From the NCBI GenBank assembly GCA_018466975.1, contig CM031559.1:682001-746000 (forward strand): DNA of 64,000 bases, given 5' to 3'. The position numbers were made by a program, and so were the translations under genes. Below, piece after piece: positions 35,465 through 46,689 of the stretch (within the stretch, counting starts at the first letter, position 1; the number at the start of each line of letters is the position of its first letter). Origin of the DNA: Sparassis latifolia. Lineage: Eukaryota > Basidiomycota > Agaricomycetes > Polyporales > Sparassidaceae. The notes below the pieces were generated by a model that searched no databases, was not told the origin of the DNA, and saw only the letters and a program-made list of their open reading frames with translations.

Positions 35465-36893
35465 TCACCGAATCCACTGTGTTGCCCATTCACTCATAGG
35501 TGCTTCAGCTTGTGCTAGAAGCCAGATGAGCTGCACCTCCTTGGAAGACAATCCCGCTGCGATGAGCTGGTTCATGCAGCCATGTGCAGAATGGTTCTGC
35601 GTGATAGCGTGCCACATTTGCATGATGGCTTCCAGCGAGAAGTCATATGCTTGAACATACGCATCGGTGTAGCGTCCGAGAGATGAAACCGGTTGCTTAG
35701 TCTGTGTAGCCTGTGGGAGGTGTGACATTAAGACACCTGATAGCTCGTGAACAATCTGTGTTCCATGCAAAGCACCCTGCTGAGTCGGAGGTGCAGGAGT
35801 AGTAGGTGTCGAGATAGAGTGGTCGTGAAGCTGTGAAGACAGCACATCGTTGTCTCTGTGAGCATAATGGCAAGTGCTGGGAGCAGGCATCGTGTGTGAA
35901 GGTGTGACCGAACTGTGAGAGCAACTGGTGGCTGATCTGCAAGAAGGGGTTTGCGGGGAAGGAGATAGTCCTCGTGGTGCTAGAGGCGGCCATATAGACA
36001 CTACTTCTATATAACATTAGACACCGGCTTCTTCTACTATAGCAATAGCGCTGCTTACCTGGTTCTGCAGATTCACTGCCACCGTCCGAGTCATTGTCAG
36101 AGTGGACTATCCAACAAACTGGTCAGTGATCGGATAAGGTTATTAGGACACTTGAAATACTCACAGACCGGTTCATTGAATTGATCGGCATGAGCAGCGA
36201 TGATCTGCCCATACGCGTCTGGATTCCCTGTCAACATATACACAATGGCCTCCTTGAAAGAATCATGCTTTCGCCATATGGGCTTTGTACAGCCGTGAGT
36301 TGCACTCTCAGCTTCAGGACTACAATCCTCATTAGACGGTAAGATTTCAATTATGTATGACAACTTACTGGGTGAGATAGACAGCAGCTTTCGTTCCATA
36401 AAATACAGGATATAAGGGCCTGATATTCAGGAGAATGTCAGAGCCACTGGTCGATAGACAGATGGTGCGAGTAAGTTCTTCATTGTTCAGGTGAGCAACA
36501 CTTTGCAGGAAAGGCTGATAATGAAACACATCATCAGCTTGCTCCTTCGTTGGGCACTTGAAGACAATTGGAAGCTTAGCCTTGAATTTTCCTCCAGACG
36601 ACAAGAAGGGCCTGCGGTGATGTCAGAATGTAGACTATAAGGTAAGTGAAAAGTTCTCACTCGTTCTGGGTGATCATCGGCCTGTGTTCATGACTTCCGA
36701 GGATCACATACCACGATTTTTCATTCTGTGATTTCTTTCTGCCCAATTTTCCAGTGGGAGGAGGAGGAAGAGGTACAGGAGCAGTTTGATGCATCGATGT
36801 TGGAGGGAGATGGACAACAGTGTTGCGCTTCAAATGTGCGTCGGCTAGACAGATGTTATCTTGTCGGCTCTTGTATGACTGAGCCTCATGCAT
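35465..36893 (-). CDS. Orphan protein with intact five-exon model
   Basis: Unknown function. The model joins, on the minus strand, 36893-36661, 36611-36369, 36319-36165, 36106-36059 and 36006-35465; phases agree at all four junctions and the frame is open for 406 residues. The N-terminus has a Pro-rich linker (VPLPPPPTGKLGRKK), then KSWYVILGSHEHRPMITQNE and KFKAKLPIVFKCPTKEQADD, which faintly recalls the RNase H1 N-terminal hybrid-binding fold, though key residues could not be confirmed. A Ser/Asp-rich patch (SDNDSDGGSES) and a Ser/Thr/Pro-rich stretch follow, then a helical C-terminus (FSLEAIMQMWHAITQNH). Consistent phases in an island of pseudogenes suggest a young or still useful gene. It could be transposon cargo. 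Confidence 0.6.
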
Positions 36894-36999
36894 GATGCAA
36901 ACCTTTGTCTGTAGTGGCTACACTTCATGTTCAAACAAAGATTTGTTATATTACATGAGACTAGGCATGAATAGCAATGTTTGACATAAAATCTACAAG

Positions 37000-37581
37000 C
37001 ACAGAAAGTTCCTCTGCTGCAGCCTCCTCTGCCCCATCGTCATCTTCGTCTGCTACTACAGTATCATCATGTGCACACTACATGGTGGCACTCTCTGGCA
37101 TGGAGGACGTACCACGATGGACTCTAATGGTATTGTCACCGGTATAGCCACGGAGATTGTGAACTTGTGAGAGATGCAGCAACAAATGAGCATTAACTCA
37201 CTGGTGCCATGTATAATAGTCATTTACTACGCTGTGAAGTATATCACCATTGCGGTTGAGCTGTGAAATGACCGTGGCAAGGTGCACATTCTCGTTCAAG
37301 ATTGATGTGTGTAGGTGGTGTGTCTCAATGTTGCATCGAGTGATTTCTTCATGCGCTCGAGCAATACAATGCAGACACTTCATTGCCTCGCGGACTGCTG
37401 GCTTGCTCCACTGCTTCTCGCGAATATCATTGCAAGTGTCTCGGAGGAGAGTGAACTCCTCAAGGAAGCTGTAGTGAGTAACTCGACTCCAGTCCAAGAC
37501 AGGACGGGGAGGGTCCAGAGCGGCGGCAGCAGCATTGTATGCATTAAGACTTGTCCGAATGGCCTTCGAGCAGTTCTGCAA
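37000..37581 (-). pseudogene. KDZ transposase C-terminal tail, older element
   Basis: The minus strand encodes AIRTSLNAYNAAAAALDPPR, DWSRVTHYSFLEEFTLLRDT, REAMKCLHCIARAHEEITRC and, after a short intron, VHNLRGYTGDNTI, then an acidic end. This order matches the C-terminal extension of KDZ transposases of the CxC1-associated class. Nothing of the catalytic core is present. The 37208-37581 part is duplicated in inverted orientation at 39030-39402. Confidence 0.7.
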
Positions 37582-39402
37582 TGACTTTGCAATATGTGTA
37601 TGTACACGATATGCTGAGAGACCATGGAAAGTAGCATTAGCGCATCAAAGTGTAATATAGTTTCAAGAATGTACCCGTCTGCAAAATGTTGAGATTATGC
37701 AGCTCAAATAACCGCTGGATCACACAGCCCATTCAGTCATGTTTGTGAACTGGACTTCCATTTACCCTGACATTGTCATGAACTGGACAGCCAGCGGATG
37801 TCGACCCATCGGTCTGTGTAAGGAGTTGTCAGTGATCGGCTTATGGCGACAAAGGGAATGCTGGAGCGATGGGCCCACTGCCATGATGCTACTATTATAC
37901 AGGCATGGGCCCACCGCCATGGTGATAGTTCTGAGCGATGGGCCCACCACCATAGGTGTATTTGTGAGCGATAGGCCCACTGCCACGGGGCTATTATACA
38001 GCTATCAGCCCACTGCCATAGGTAGTGTTCTGAGCGATGGGCCTACCATCATAGGTATATTTCTGAGCGATCGGCCCACCACCATGGGGCTATTTAACAG
38101 CCATCGGCTCACCGCCACCGTGATAGTACTGAGCGATGAGCCAATCACTCAGAACACTACCTATGGTGGTCGGCCCATCGCTCAGTACTATCACGGTGGC
38201 GGTGGGCTGATGGCTGTATAATAGCACCGTGGCAATGGGCCGATCACTCAGAACACTACCTATGGCGGTCGGCCCATCGCTCAGAACACTACCTATGGCG
38301 GTCGGCCCATCGCTCAGAACACTACCTATGGCAGTCGGCCCATCGCTCAGTACTACTACGGTGGCGATGGGCCGATGGCTGTTTAATAGCCCCATGGTGG
38401 TGGGCCGATCGCTCAGAAATATACCTATGGTGGTGGGCCGATCGCTCAGAACACTACCTATGGCGGTGGGCCAATGGCGATATAATAGCCCCGTGGTGGT
38501 CAGCCGATTGCTCAAAAATACACCTATGGTGGTGGGCCGATCGCTCAGAACACTACCTATGGCGGTGGGCTGATAGCTGTATAATAGCCCCGTGGCAGTG
38601 GGCCTATCGCTCACAAATACACCTATGGCGGTGGGCCCATCGCTCAGAACTATCACCATGGCGGTGGGCCCATGCCTGTATAATAGTAGCATCATGGCGG
38701 TGGGCCGATCGCTCAGAAATACTCCTATGGCAGTGGGCCCATCGCTCCAGCATTCCCTTTGTCGCCATGAGCCGATCACTGACAGCTCCTTACACAGACC
38801 GATGGGCCGACATCCGCTGGCTGTCCAGTTCATGACAATGTCAGGGTAAATGGAAGTCCAGTTCACAAACATGACTGAATGGGCTGTGTGATCCAGCGGT
38901 TATTTGAGCTGCATAATCTCAACATTTTGCAGACGGGTACATTCTTGAAACTATATTACACTTTGATGCGCTAATGCTACTTTCCATGGTCTCTCAGCAT
39001 ATCGTGTACATACACATATTGCAAAGTCATTGCAGAACTGCTCGAAGGCCATTCGGACAAGTCTTAATGCATACAATGCTGCTGCCGCCGCTCTGGACCC
39101 TCCCCGTCCTGTCTTGGACTGGAGTCGAGTTACTCACTACAGCTTCCTTGAGGAGTTCACTCTCCTCCGAGACACTTGCAATGATATTCGCGAGAAGCAG
39201 TGGAGCAAGCCAGCAGTCCGCGAGGCAATGAAGTGTCTGCATTGTATTGCTCGAGCGCATGAAGAAATCACTCGATGCAACATTGAGACACACCGCCTAC
39301 ACACATCAATCTTGAACGAGAATGTGCACCTTGCCATGGTCACTTCACAGCTCAACCACAATGGTGATATACTTCACAGCGTAGTAAATGACTATTATAC
39401 AC
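37208..39402. repeat. 2.2-kb palindrome
   Basis: Arms 37208-37856 and 38747-39402 are inverted copies differing at only a few positions (the KDZ tail reads LATVISQLNR in one and LAMVTSQLNH in the other). The central 890 bp is the 33-bp minisatellite. Opposing frames show the symmetry: MFVNWTSIYPDIVMNWTASG starts at 37739 on plus and at 38872 on minus. Confidence 0.93.
37857..38746. repeat. 33-bp minisatellite with an orientation switch
   Basis: About 26 units of 33 bp, typified by GGTGGGCCGATCGCTCAGAA followed by CACTACCTATGGC. Units left of about 38135 are in one orientation and those to the right in the other. Because 33 is a multiple of three, long frames stay open; the minus frame 38090-38872 reads as 11-residue repeats (VLSDGPTAIGS). 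Such repeat frames are probably not genes. Degenerate units continue at 39404-39600 and 40020-40110. Confidence 0.9.
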
Positions 39403-39437
39403 GGCGCTATTATAGAGCTGTCGGCCCACCACCATAG
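39030..39437 (+). pseudogene. KDZ tail fragment, right palindrome arm
   Basis: Inverted copy of 37208-37581 encoding the same AIRTSLNAYNAAAAALDPPR tail. It runs into minisatellite units at 39404, so the copy was cut at the arm boundary. Confidence 0.75.
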
Positions 39438-39665
39438 GTAGTGTTCTGAGCGATGGGCCCACCACCATAGGTAGTGTTCTGAGCGATCAGCCTTCCACTG
39501 TAGGTATATTTCTGAGCGATTGACCCACCGCCACGGGGCTATTATACCGCCATTGGCCCACTGCCATAGGTATATTTCTGAGCCCATAGGCATGGGTCGC
39601 CTGAAATATCTGACTAGCCTGGGCATAGCTAAGTTATTTGCCTTGCCCTAGGTTGTCAACTGGGC

Positions 39666-40253
39666 TCATATCATGTCCGTGTCATCTTGGTGGAGCATGG
39701 GTGGGTGAAGGAACATACCGGATGATTCATCAGGGAGTAGCATAGGTGGATGTATGAAACATGGAGATTGGTCGGGGGGAAGCATGGGCGGATGTATGAA
39801 ATGTGGAGATTGGTCAGGGGGAAGCATGGGCGGATGCCACGCCTGATTGCCCGAGCCAAGAAGTAGACCATACGAAGTAAACAGATTGTACCCAAAGTCA
39901 ACCGAAGAGCACGAAGTAGACGAGGATGCAGACATGTACGAATCAGCATATGAGCTGAAGGACACCACAGAAGAAGGGGGCTCTGATGCCAAGTTGTTGC
40001 TCATGTGGCACCTCTTGCTCAGATCTATCAGCCCACTGCCATAGGTGTAGTTCTCAGTGATCAGTCCACCGCCATGGGCATATTTTTTCGTAATTGATCC
40101 ACCGCCTAACAGGGCAATGATGGAGCTACCGCCAGCCAATAATTTCCACGTAATCCACCCATCATTCCCTCCCATTCTGGTTAGCTCGCTATCAGCTCTC
40201 CTTGCAGTATCACACTCTCTCCCACTGTGAGAAGGGTTGGTGAACTGTGGCAA
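39666..40253 (-). other. Open frame with tandem 15-residue repeats, KDZ copy 1 3' flank
   Basis: A minus-strand frame of 195 residues ending in three imperfect repeats of HPPMLPPDQSPxFIHPP type, which come from a roughly 45-bp tandem repeat at about 39690-39840. Part of the frame is minisatellite-derived (GGGSITKKYAHGGGLITENY). Protein status is doubtful; it may be the subterminal region of the adjacent KDZ element. Confidence 0.35.
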
Positions 40254-40570
40254 ATATCCTTCGCCATCTGAACATGGAGTTCAGAATGACTTTGCCAAAC
40301 TCTCCCAATTGGCATCGGCATTTCGAGACATGCATCAGATACAATTGGGGATGTGCCCTTCTGGGTAGAGTATGTGGAGATGAATGGCGGTCCTTTCCAC
40401 CGTGAGTAGGGTTGGCGAACTGTGGCGGATATCACTCGCCATCTGAACATGCAGTCCAGAATGACTTCGCCAAACTCTCTCATGTGGCATTGGCTTTCGA
40501 GCCATGCATCAGATACCATTGGGGATGTGCCCTCCTGAGGAGAGTATGTGGCTACTATGTTTTGCCTTAC
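40220..40570. repeat. 175-bp tandem duplication
   Basis: Two diverged tandem copies: GAACTGTGG recurs at 40242 and 40417, followed each time by matching CGCCATCTGAACATG and GGGGATGTGCCC blocks. It lies just beyond the KDZ copy 1 stop codon. Confidence 0.8.
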
Positions 40571-43393
40571 CACACCAGGTACATTGCCCAGGTTCAAAGA
40601 CATGACAACCTTATATTTGACACACTACAGCATGAATGGACACCTGGCATTGGGCGATTACATTCCTAACTCATGCAGCTGCCGCGTCGCGTCCCGCAGC
40701 TCTTCCAGCACCACATCCAGGTTCTGATCTGTCCTCTTGTGCAACCAACTAGTGAGGTTCGCGATGCGAACATGCAGCTGTTCAAGCTGCACCAGTGTAG
40801 ACTCGGAGACGGTGTACACCTTCTCCTACGTTCTCGAGGTTCAGCAAGACTGTAAGGTGTTGGAACGTACCACTCACCCAGGGATCACCAAGTTTGTACC
40901 ACCAGGCCTCCATAGGGCTCCCCGCCGGCCCAACCTGACGATCCGATTTCCACCAGTAGTCGGGTGAATCCTCGAGTAGGTTCTTAGGACGAGGAACGAG
41001 GGTGGTGGGGTGTGGAATCGCCTTGATGTCAATGCTGATGGGGCGCAGAACTTCACGATTGAAAGTGCAGACGGTGAGGACACTGGCGATAACTCCGCCA
41101 TGGTCAATATGGTCAGCATGACCCACCAACACGAGGTCGCCACAGATACCCCTGACGGCGAACTGCACAGGACTCAGCAGGGTCAGGCGATATCAGCAAG
41201 AAAGGCGTACCATCTCCCGGCGCAAGCCTTCCTCCCAACGGACCTTGGTGAAGTGATCTGGGTTAGGCTCTAGTGCTAGAACAGCTTCTTGGATCCTCCA
41301 AGTGTAGACTTCCAACTGCAACCTCCCTCTGGAGAACAGGCAGGGGCGCGCATCTGATGTTGAAGAACTGGGCAGATATGACGGTGAGTGGATGAGCCGA
41401 GGTTGATATCTGATCGACCTTATCTGATGTCTGATGTCATGCAATTGGAGAGCACATGCCGAGATGAAGCCCTCAGGCGAGGATGAAGGTCACTTTGCCA
41501 AATGTGATATTGGTGAGTAGGAATTACATACATGACGATCACTACATCGATATAGCAAACATGAATATGCGTACACCCCATTGAACCCTGACTCAAAGCG
41601 CATTTTCATGGCCCGCCGTTTCATCCTCAATGTCCAGGGCGAGGATGTGGCTGAAGGCGTCAGTGGCGTGGCTGGCGAAGGTCTGCCACATACTCACTTG
41701 CCTGGTGGCATAGCAAACATGACCCCGCCAGGAAGGATCCGTCATCTCGAGCCAGTGAGCCCATTGTTCTGCATTCTGCTTGAAGGTGGCTATGGTCCAG
41801 GCCATTTCGGAGTGGACCAAGACATGCTCCTCTCTCCATCTCTCATATCGAGCTCTGGCATGCAGCCAATTGACTCTATAGACTGGAGGGTAAATTAGCA
41901 GGAGGCCTAGAGATCAATCAGACAATAACGAACACTCGTCCATCCATTCTGATGAACCTCAATCTCCAGTGACATCCACGGTCCAGAACCAAGCCAGGTT
42001 GACGTTCCTGAGCCCGGAGGTGCTAGCCTCAATGACGGCAGTCTTCACGTGCAGGTCCTTTTTATCCAAAGGGCGATAGAGGGCCAAGTCTTCATCAGTG
42101 GTGCCCAAGCGCATAATGGCATGTTGGTTGGTGGAATAGAGCCTGGTGCAGGCCAAGACGGTCTGATCGGCAGCATGAACCTCCACCTGTGCACGAGTCA
42201 TGGTTCTGACACTGTTGGCAGGATGAACCCTCTTGCGGTAAAGGTAAGACTTCAGTCCAAGGGCCATGCGAAGCTTGTGGAGGATGTCATTCATCAGGCC
42301 TTTGTGCAACTCCAACTCTTGGGCCGCCAGGGTCTGGAGCCCATTGGCGACGGCGGCCATAAATCCGATCTGCAGAGGTAAATTCAAGGAAGCTCGCTCG
42401 GGTGGAATCGCATCCTCACTATACTCAGCATTCTCAGGGTGTATTTGAAAAGGATTCTCATCCAAGGAATCCCAGAGTGCACCATCATCACGATCTTCCA
42501 TGGCAGGAATGTCCTTCAACCTTCCCATGAACTTCTCAGAGCGATGTTGGAATGTGAGAATGCTGACTTCGAGGCGCTGACGGTGCTCGAGAGTCTTGAG
42601 GTCCTCCGCCACCCTTGGATTTTGATCTGCCTTGCAGATATCATTCGTAAGCTTAAGCCTGAAGGCCGTCAGAGCTGTATTTTTGTTAAGACGAGGCAAA
42701 CTCACTGTGCTTCTTGAATTTTGAGGCCAGTTAACAACCATCCGGCGATGCCCTTCTCCAAGCCCTTGGTGGACTCCTCGCCCGTCAGTCTGAGTTGGGT
42801 GAGGTCTTTACCTGGGGCTTGCATTCACGTCAACTACATGCCACACGACGATGGAAGGATACTCACCCTTCCTGAGCTGGACATCGAAGGTGTCCATGAT
42901 CTTTGGATAATTTTGGCGAGCCTCCATAGCATCATCGTACTCCTTCTGCCATGCCTCAAGGGCCTCCTCATCTGTGGATGCAGATAAAGCTTCAAAGGAC
43001 TCCTTGCTTCGTGGGAAGCCCAGGAGCATGCATTTCCACTTGGTCATCAAGGTTGGCACTATAGGCAGCATAAGGCAGGTGGCAAATAGGGAAGGAGGAA
43101 CCAGGCTCACCCATGCGAGTCGTCTTCTTCCAGTTGGAGTCATTCATGTGATCGTCAAGGACTTCTTGGCGGTGAGCTCGGGTCATGCCCCTGGTACTGC
43201 CTGAGACCATCATCATCATTTATGGAAGATAATATATACTGTTAATTAACAGACCTTTAAGATTAGCAGACTCCTTACTTAGCAGACCTCTTTCAGGATT
43301 ATTTTATCAGCAAGCCTTTAAACTGGAGGATTATCTCAAAATAATTTTTGAGATAATCTGAAGGATTATCTGAGTTTAAAAGATATTTTTTAA

Positions 43394-43485
43394 GTTGTCA
43401 CCAGCCAGGATTGAACCCTCAACCTTGAGAGAAAGTCACATGATCAACTGACACTAGACACTTTAGCCATTACACCATATCAGCG
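43394..43485 (-). other. tRNA-like Pol III promoter, left arm
   Basis: On the minus strand, an A box (TGGTGTAATGG, 43467-43477) and a B box (GGTTCAATCCT, 43407-43417) at tRNA-like spacing. The T stem does not pair properly, so this is not a functional tRNA but resembles a tRNA-derived SINE head. Confidence 0.55.
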
Positions 43486-43912
43486 TATAAACTTACTCTT
43501 ATGTATAATATATATATAGGAGATTTTGCTAAAGAGACTTAGACAAGTTCTGCCTATCATAAGAGAGTAGCTAAGTTGAACACAAGGCAAAGCATGTTTA
43601 TAATAACATTTTCAGTACATACCTTACAATTCAATCACATCGTGATCTCATCTTTTACAAAAAGACTATAGTCATAAATTTTAAGTTTAGAGAATGGACC
43701 TTTAATGGTACCTATAAGGTAAACAGTAGTTTACGACATATACAAACTTAATATATAGATATTGTAATATAAACAGCAGTATAGACTGTATGAAATGCTA
43801 CTATGACATTTTTTGTCTTGTGTTTCACTCAGTTATGCACTTATAGACAGAGTTTGCCTAAGTCTCTTTAGCAAAATCTCCTATATGTATGATACATGAG
43901 AGTAAGTTTATA

Positions 43913-44001
43913 AGCTGATATGGTGTAGTGGCTAAAGTTGTCTAGTGTCAGTTGATCATGTGACTTTCTCTCAAGGTTGAGGGTTCAATCCTGGCTGGTA
44001 A
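43913..44001 (+). other. tRNA-like Pol III promoter, right arm
   Basis: Mirror image of the left-arm copy: A box TGGTGTAGTGG (43921-43931) and B box GGTTCAATCCT (43982-43992). Transcription from the two arms would converge on neither; each would run inward from its own end. Confidence 0.55.
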
Positions 44002-46630
44002 CAACTTAAAAAATATCTTTTAAACTCAGATAATCCTTTGGATCATTCTTAGGATTATCATAAGGATTATCTTCAGACATTCAAAGATTATCCTTTGCTA
44101 ACTTAGGAGCCTGCTTATCCTCTCATGCTGTTAACTAGCATAATTTATTATCACCCATAACTGACATCACTGCTGAGACCTCATTTGTCGGCGCCCACAG
44201 GGTCTCAATGACCTCGCCATCGACCATACCAGCGCCAACTATAAAGTTGGGCGAGAACCGTTGGAAGCAGCAATCTTGGTGTCCGTGCACATGAAACAAG
44301 CCAATGCCTTGGTCTATCTTGAGCTTGAAGGGCATCCTCAGATAGGCGCTGTGGCAGAAATGTTTGCGGACATGGACACCATACTGGCATATGATGTCGT
44401 ACATGACGAGGATGAGGGTGATATCGATGAGGGTCAGGAGCGCATTGCTGAGAGAGTAATCCATATTCATTTGTCTGCAGAGGGTGCGTCGGTGAGAATG
44501 AATCATGACAAGAGACATATGCGAACCTTTCTCCCTTCTGGAAATCGACGACAGTATGAGGGACGAAGAAACCATGTCTGGCCCAAGCAGTGGCCATGAT
44601 TCCTGTAGCGTCGAGGTTGGCACGATCCACATTGGCCTGATTGACAGCACGGTGCTCGTGACAAGTGGAGCGCTGGTGGGCTTAGGAGTCAAGGGCGAAA
44701 GAAGAACGTGCAGCCAGACATGCACCTGATGCGACTCCATGGCCACCGCCAGATGAGCCTTGTAATCCTCTTGGCCAACCATGAATGCCTGGCCGTCACT
44801 GAGGGCGACGTCCTCCTCAGGGTGCTTCATCTTCATGTGCTCTGCACTGAAATTGCCATCCATGACGAAGCTGCATTTGAACTTCCACTGCACTGGATCC
44901 ACTTGCCAATCAAAAGGCAGGTTGAGCCCAGGCTGGGGACAGGTGGGACAAAAGATGGCGAGGCCACCCTTCTCCACAGGATGGAGGGCATCGTGTGAGA
45001 AGCCGTGCCACTTGCGATATTTGAGTTGGCGCCATTGGCGGGACACTCGCATCAGCTCACGATAACGGTCCTGGCGAGGAACTGGCATGAACGGTTGGGC
45101 CATGGGAATGCATGTGAACACTTACGGGAATGGTGCCAGGGAAGGCATTGCTCATGACCCATTTGAGTTTGCTGTAGTAGTTCAATGCCGCCGTCTTGCA
45201 CTCTTTGTTCTCCAGAAGGAAATCGTCGAGGATGGCAAATGTGAAGGTGGTGTGGGGATCCTTGACAGTACCAGGGTAAAATCCCATTTGAAGAAGCTGC
45301 ATGTCAAGCTCCACCACCATCTCACACTGGCACCAGTTAATGCTGATATGGTCAATGCCAGAGATGTCAACAATGACCATGATCCGATTCCCGTAACTAT
45401 CACGGTGAGGTGGCCAGGAGAGCACCAGTGGCACATCTTCCTCCCAAGTGGGATCGGGAGCATCGTCAGTTTGCCTTGCTTCACTGTCAAGGGTGCCTGT
45501 CAGAGGTGCAAAGTCGAATGGGACCTCGCCATCATGTGTGTTTAGGTCTTCATTGGAGGCATTCCAGAAATCGGACCCCGGGGCCACCACCGGTGCAGGG
45601 TTGTTATGTGCTGTGAAGGCGCCCAGAGGGCAGGGATCTCTGCCATGCCCCAAATGGATGCAGACGCCGACCCGATACAGTGATGCCAGCTCAAAATACT
45701 GACCCTGCCAATGCTTTATCCGATGGAAAGGAGCATGCTGATGGCCGTTACGACAGCAGTCGGTACAGGTGAGCGGTCTGCCCATACAGTCCAGGCATCG
45801 CCACCGTCCCTCACCAACCTTGCATTCCGCACAGTTTCTGGGCTCAGGCGGGGCTTCCATCTCAACAATGGCATGAAGATAGTCATCACGGTGGGGTATC
45901 CAGTCCCTCATGAAGTCATTCTGGGTCTATCGCGCATGGTCAGACCGTCAGATGGTCATGGCGGGAGTGCCCACCTTTGTCTTCCGAGCCACCGGATCCA
46001 GCTGAATCGGCACACCTATGTTGCCCAGGACATCGCCATCATCCAAGTTAAACAAGGAGCCTGAAGCTGGAGCCTTCGATGGACTTTTGGAAGATGATGG
46101 CCCGTTTGAACCCATGGGCATAGGCAAAGGTACGTCCACATAGCATACTCCCCTAGTGGTCTGTTTAGCTACCTTGGTCACAAACTCGACCTCGTCATCC
46201 AGGTCTACAATGAGCCTGCTTTTGTTGCGTCTGCTCATGGTTCAGGTCAGTAGGGAGTCATATTCCAAGCCCATCGATGAGCATTGTGTCCCTATCGCAC
46301 AACACGTGCAAATCACACACAGCCTTGCTGCCCACCAGACTACTCATCAAGGTGGTTACGAATGGCTGCAATGCCTGGGCCCTATCACCTCGTGGTCTCT
46401 TTAGGCACCATATCAGCGTTATGCAGATAAGGATGCCATGTTGGCGAGAGGTCCGCCAATCATATGTCGCCCTCAGTGCTAACTTTGCCTTGACTCGGAG
46501 TAGCATAATGTTCAAAAGAGAAACATGCACTTGCACCGTGTGCTCGCCAACACTGCCGCCATCTACCCCACTAGCACTCACAACTTCTCGACTGAACACA
46601 CCTTTCAGTCATGTTACCTGAACTGAACTC

Positions 46631-46671
46631 CCATTTACCCTGACATTGTCATGAACTGGACAGCCAGCGGA
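46631..46671. repeat. 41-bp block shared with the palindrome arms
   Basis: The block starting CCATTTACCCTGACATTGTC and ending CCAGCGG also occurs at 37758-37798 and, inverted, at 38813-38853. In each case it separates KDZ-related sequence from a GGCCCACCGCC-rich array, so it probably marks the subterminal border of this element family. Confidence 0.85.
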
Positions 46672-46689
46672 CGTCGGCCCATTGTCACC

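Larger units (their letters stand above)
43209..44172. mobile_element. 964-bp fold-back element with tRNA-like arms
   Basis: Flanked by 8-bp duplications CTGAGACC (43201-43208 and 44173-44180); the intact site occurs once in KDZ copy 2 (61822-61829 as GGTCTCAG). The two outer 350 bp are inverted copies around a roughly 260-bp AT-rich centre. The right end, read inward, starts CAGTGATGTCAGTTATGG, hAT-like; the left end is an imperfect partner. There is no coding capacity. Confidence 0.9.
40658..46238 (-). pseudogene. KDZ transposase, copy 1 (interrupted)
   Basis: DDE-type transposase of the Kyakuja-Dileera-Zisupton class. From the start at 46238 (MSRRNKSRLIVDLDDEVEF) a short first exon leads to a CxC2-type cysteine cluster (CAECKVGEGRWRCLDCMG, then CTDCCRNGH), then QLLQMGFYPGTVKDP, the first catalytic Asp (FVMDGNF), STCHEHRAVNQANVDR, ARHGFFVPHTVVDFQKGER, the second Asp (VMYDIICQYG), HVHGHQDCC and the Glu region (GAGMVDGEVIETLW). 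Several 50-60 nt introns are visible. After NEVS the gene is split by a 964-bp insertion (43209-44172). Coding resumes with GSTRGMTRAHRQEVLDDH, the AAQELELHKGLMNDILHKLR helical region, and ends at the TAA at 40658-40660. The catalytic residues are intact, so only the insertion and CpG-type changes disable it. Confidence 0.9.
41030..46602 (-). repeat. Inverted duplication, KDZ element unit 1
   Basis: Inverted counterpart of 59389-64000. The sums of matching coordinates are constant on each side of the 964-bp insertion and differ by about its length across it. The match begins at GTGTTCAGTCGAGAAG near 46602 and runs to the point corresponding to the end of the window. Confidence 0.93.

Noticed and set aside
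38090..38872. 260-residue minus-strand open frame
   Set aside because: It is almost entirely the 33-bp minisatellite; open because the period is a multiple of three, and matched by open frames on the other strand.
37208..39402. CRISPR-like array
   Set aside because: Repeats are contiguous 33-bp minisatellite units without spacers, in a eukaryotic genome.
43913..44001. A genuine tRNA gene
   Set aside because: A and B boxes are good, but the T stem has mismatches and no acceptor stem forms, so I call it tRNA-like only.
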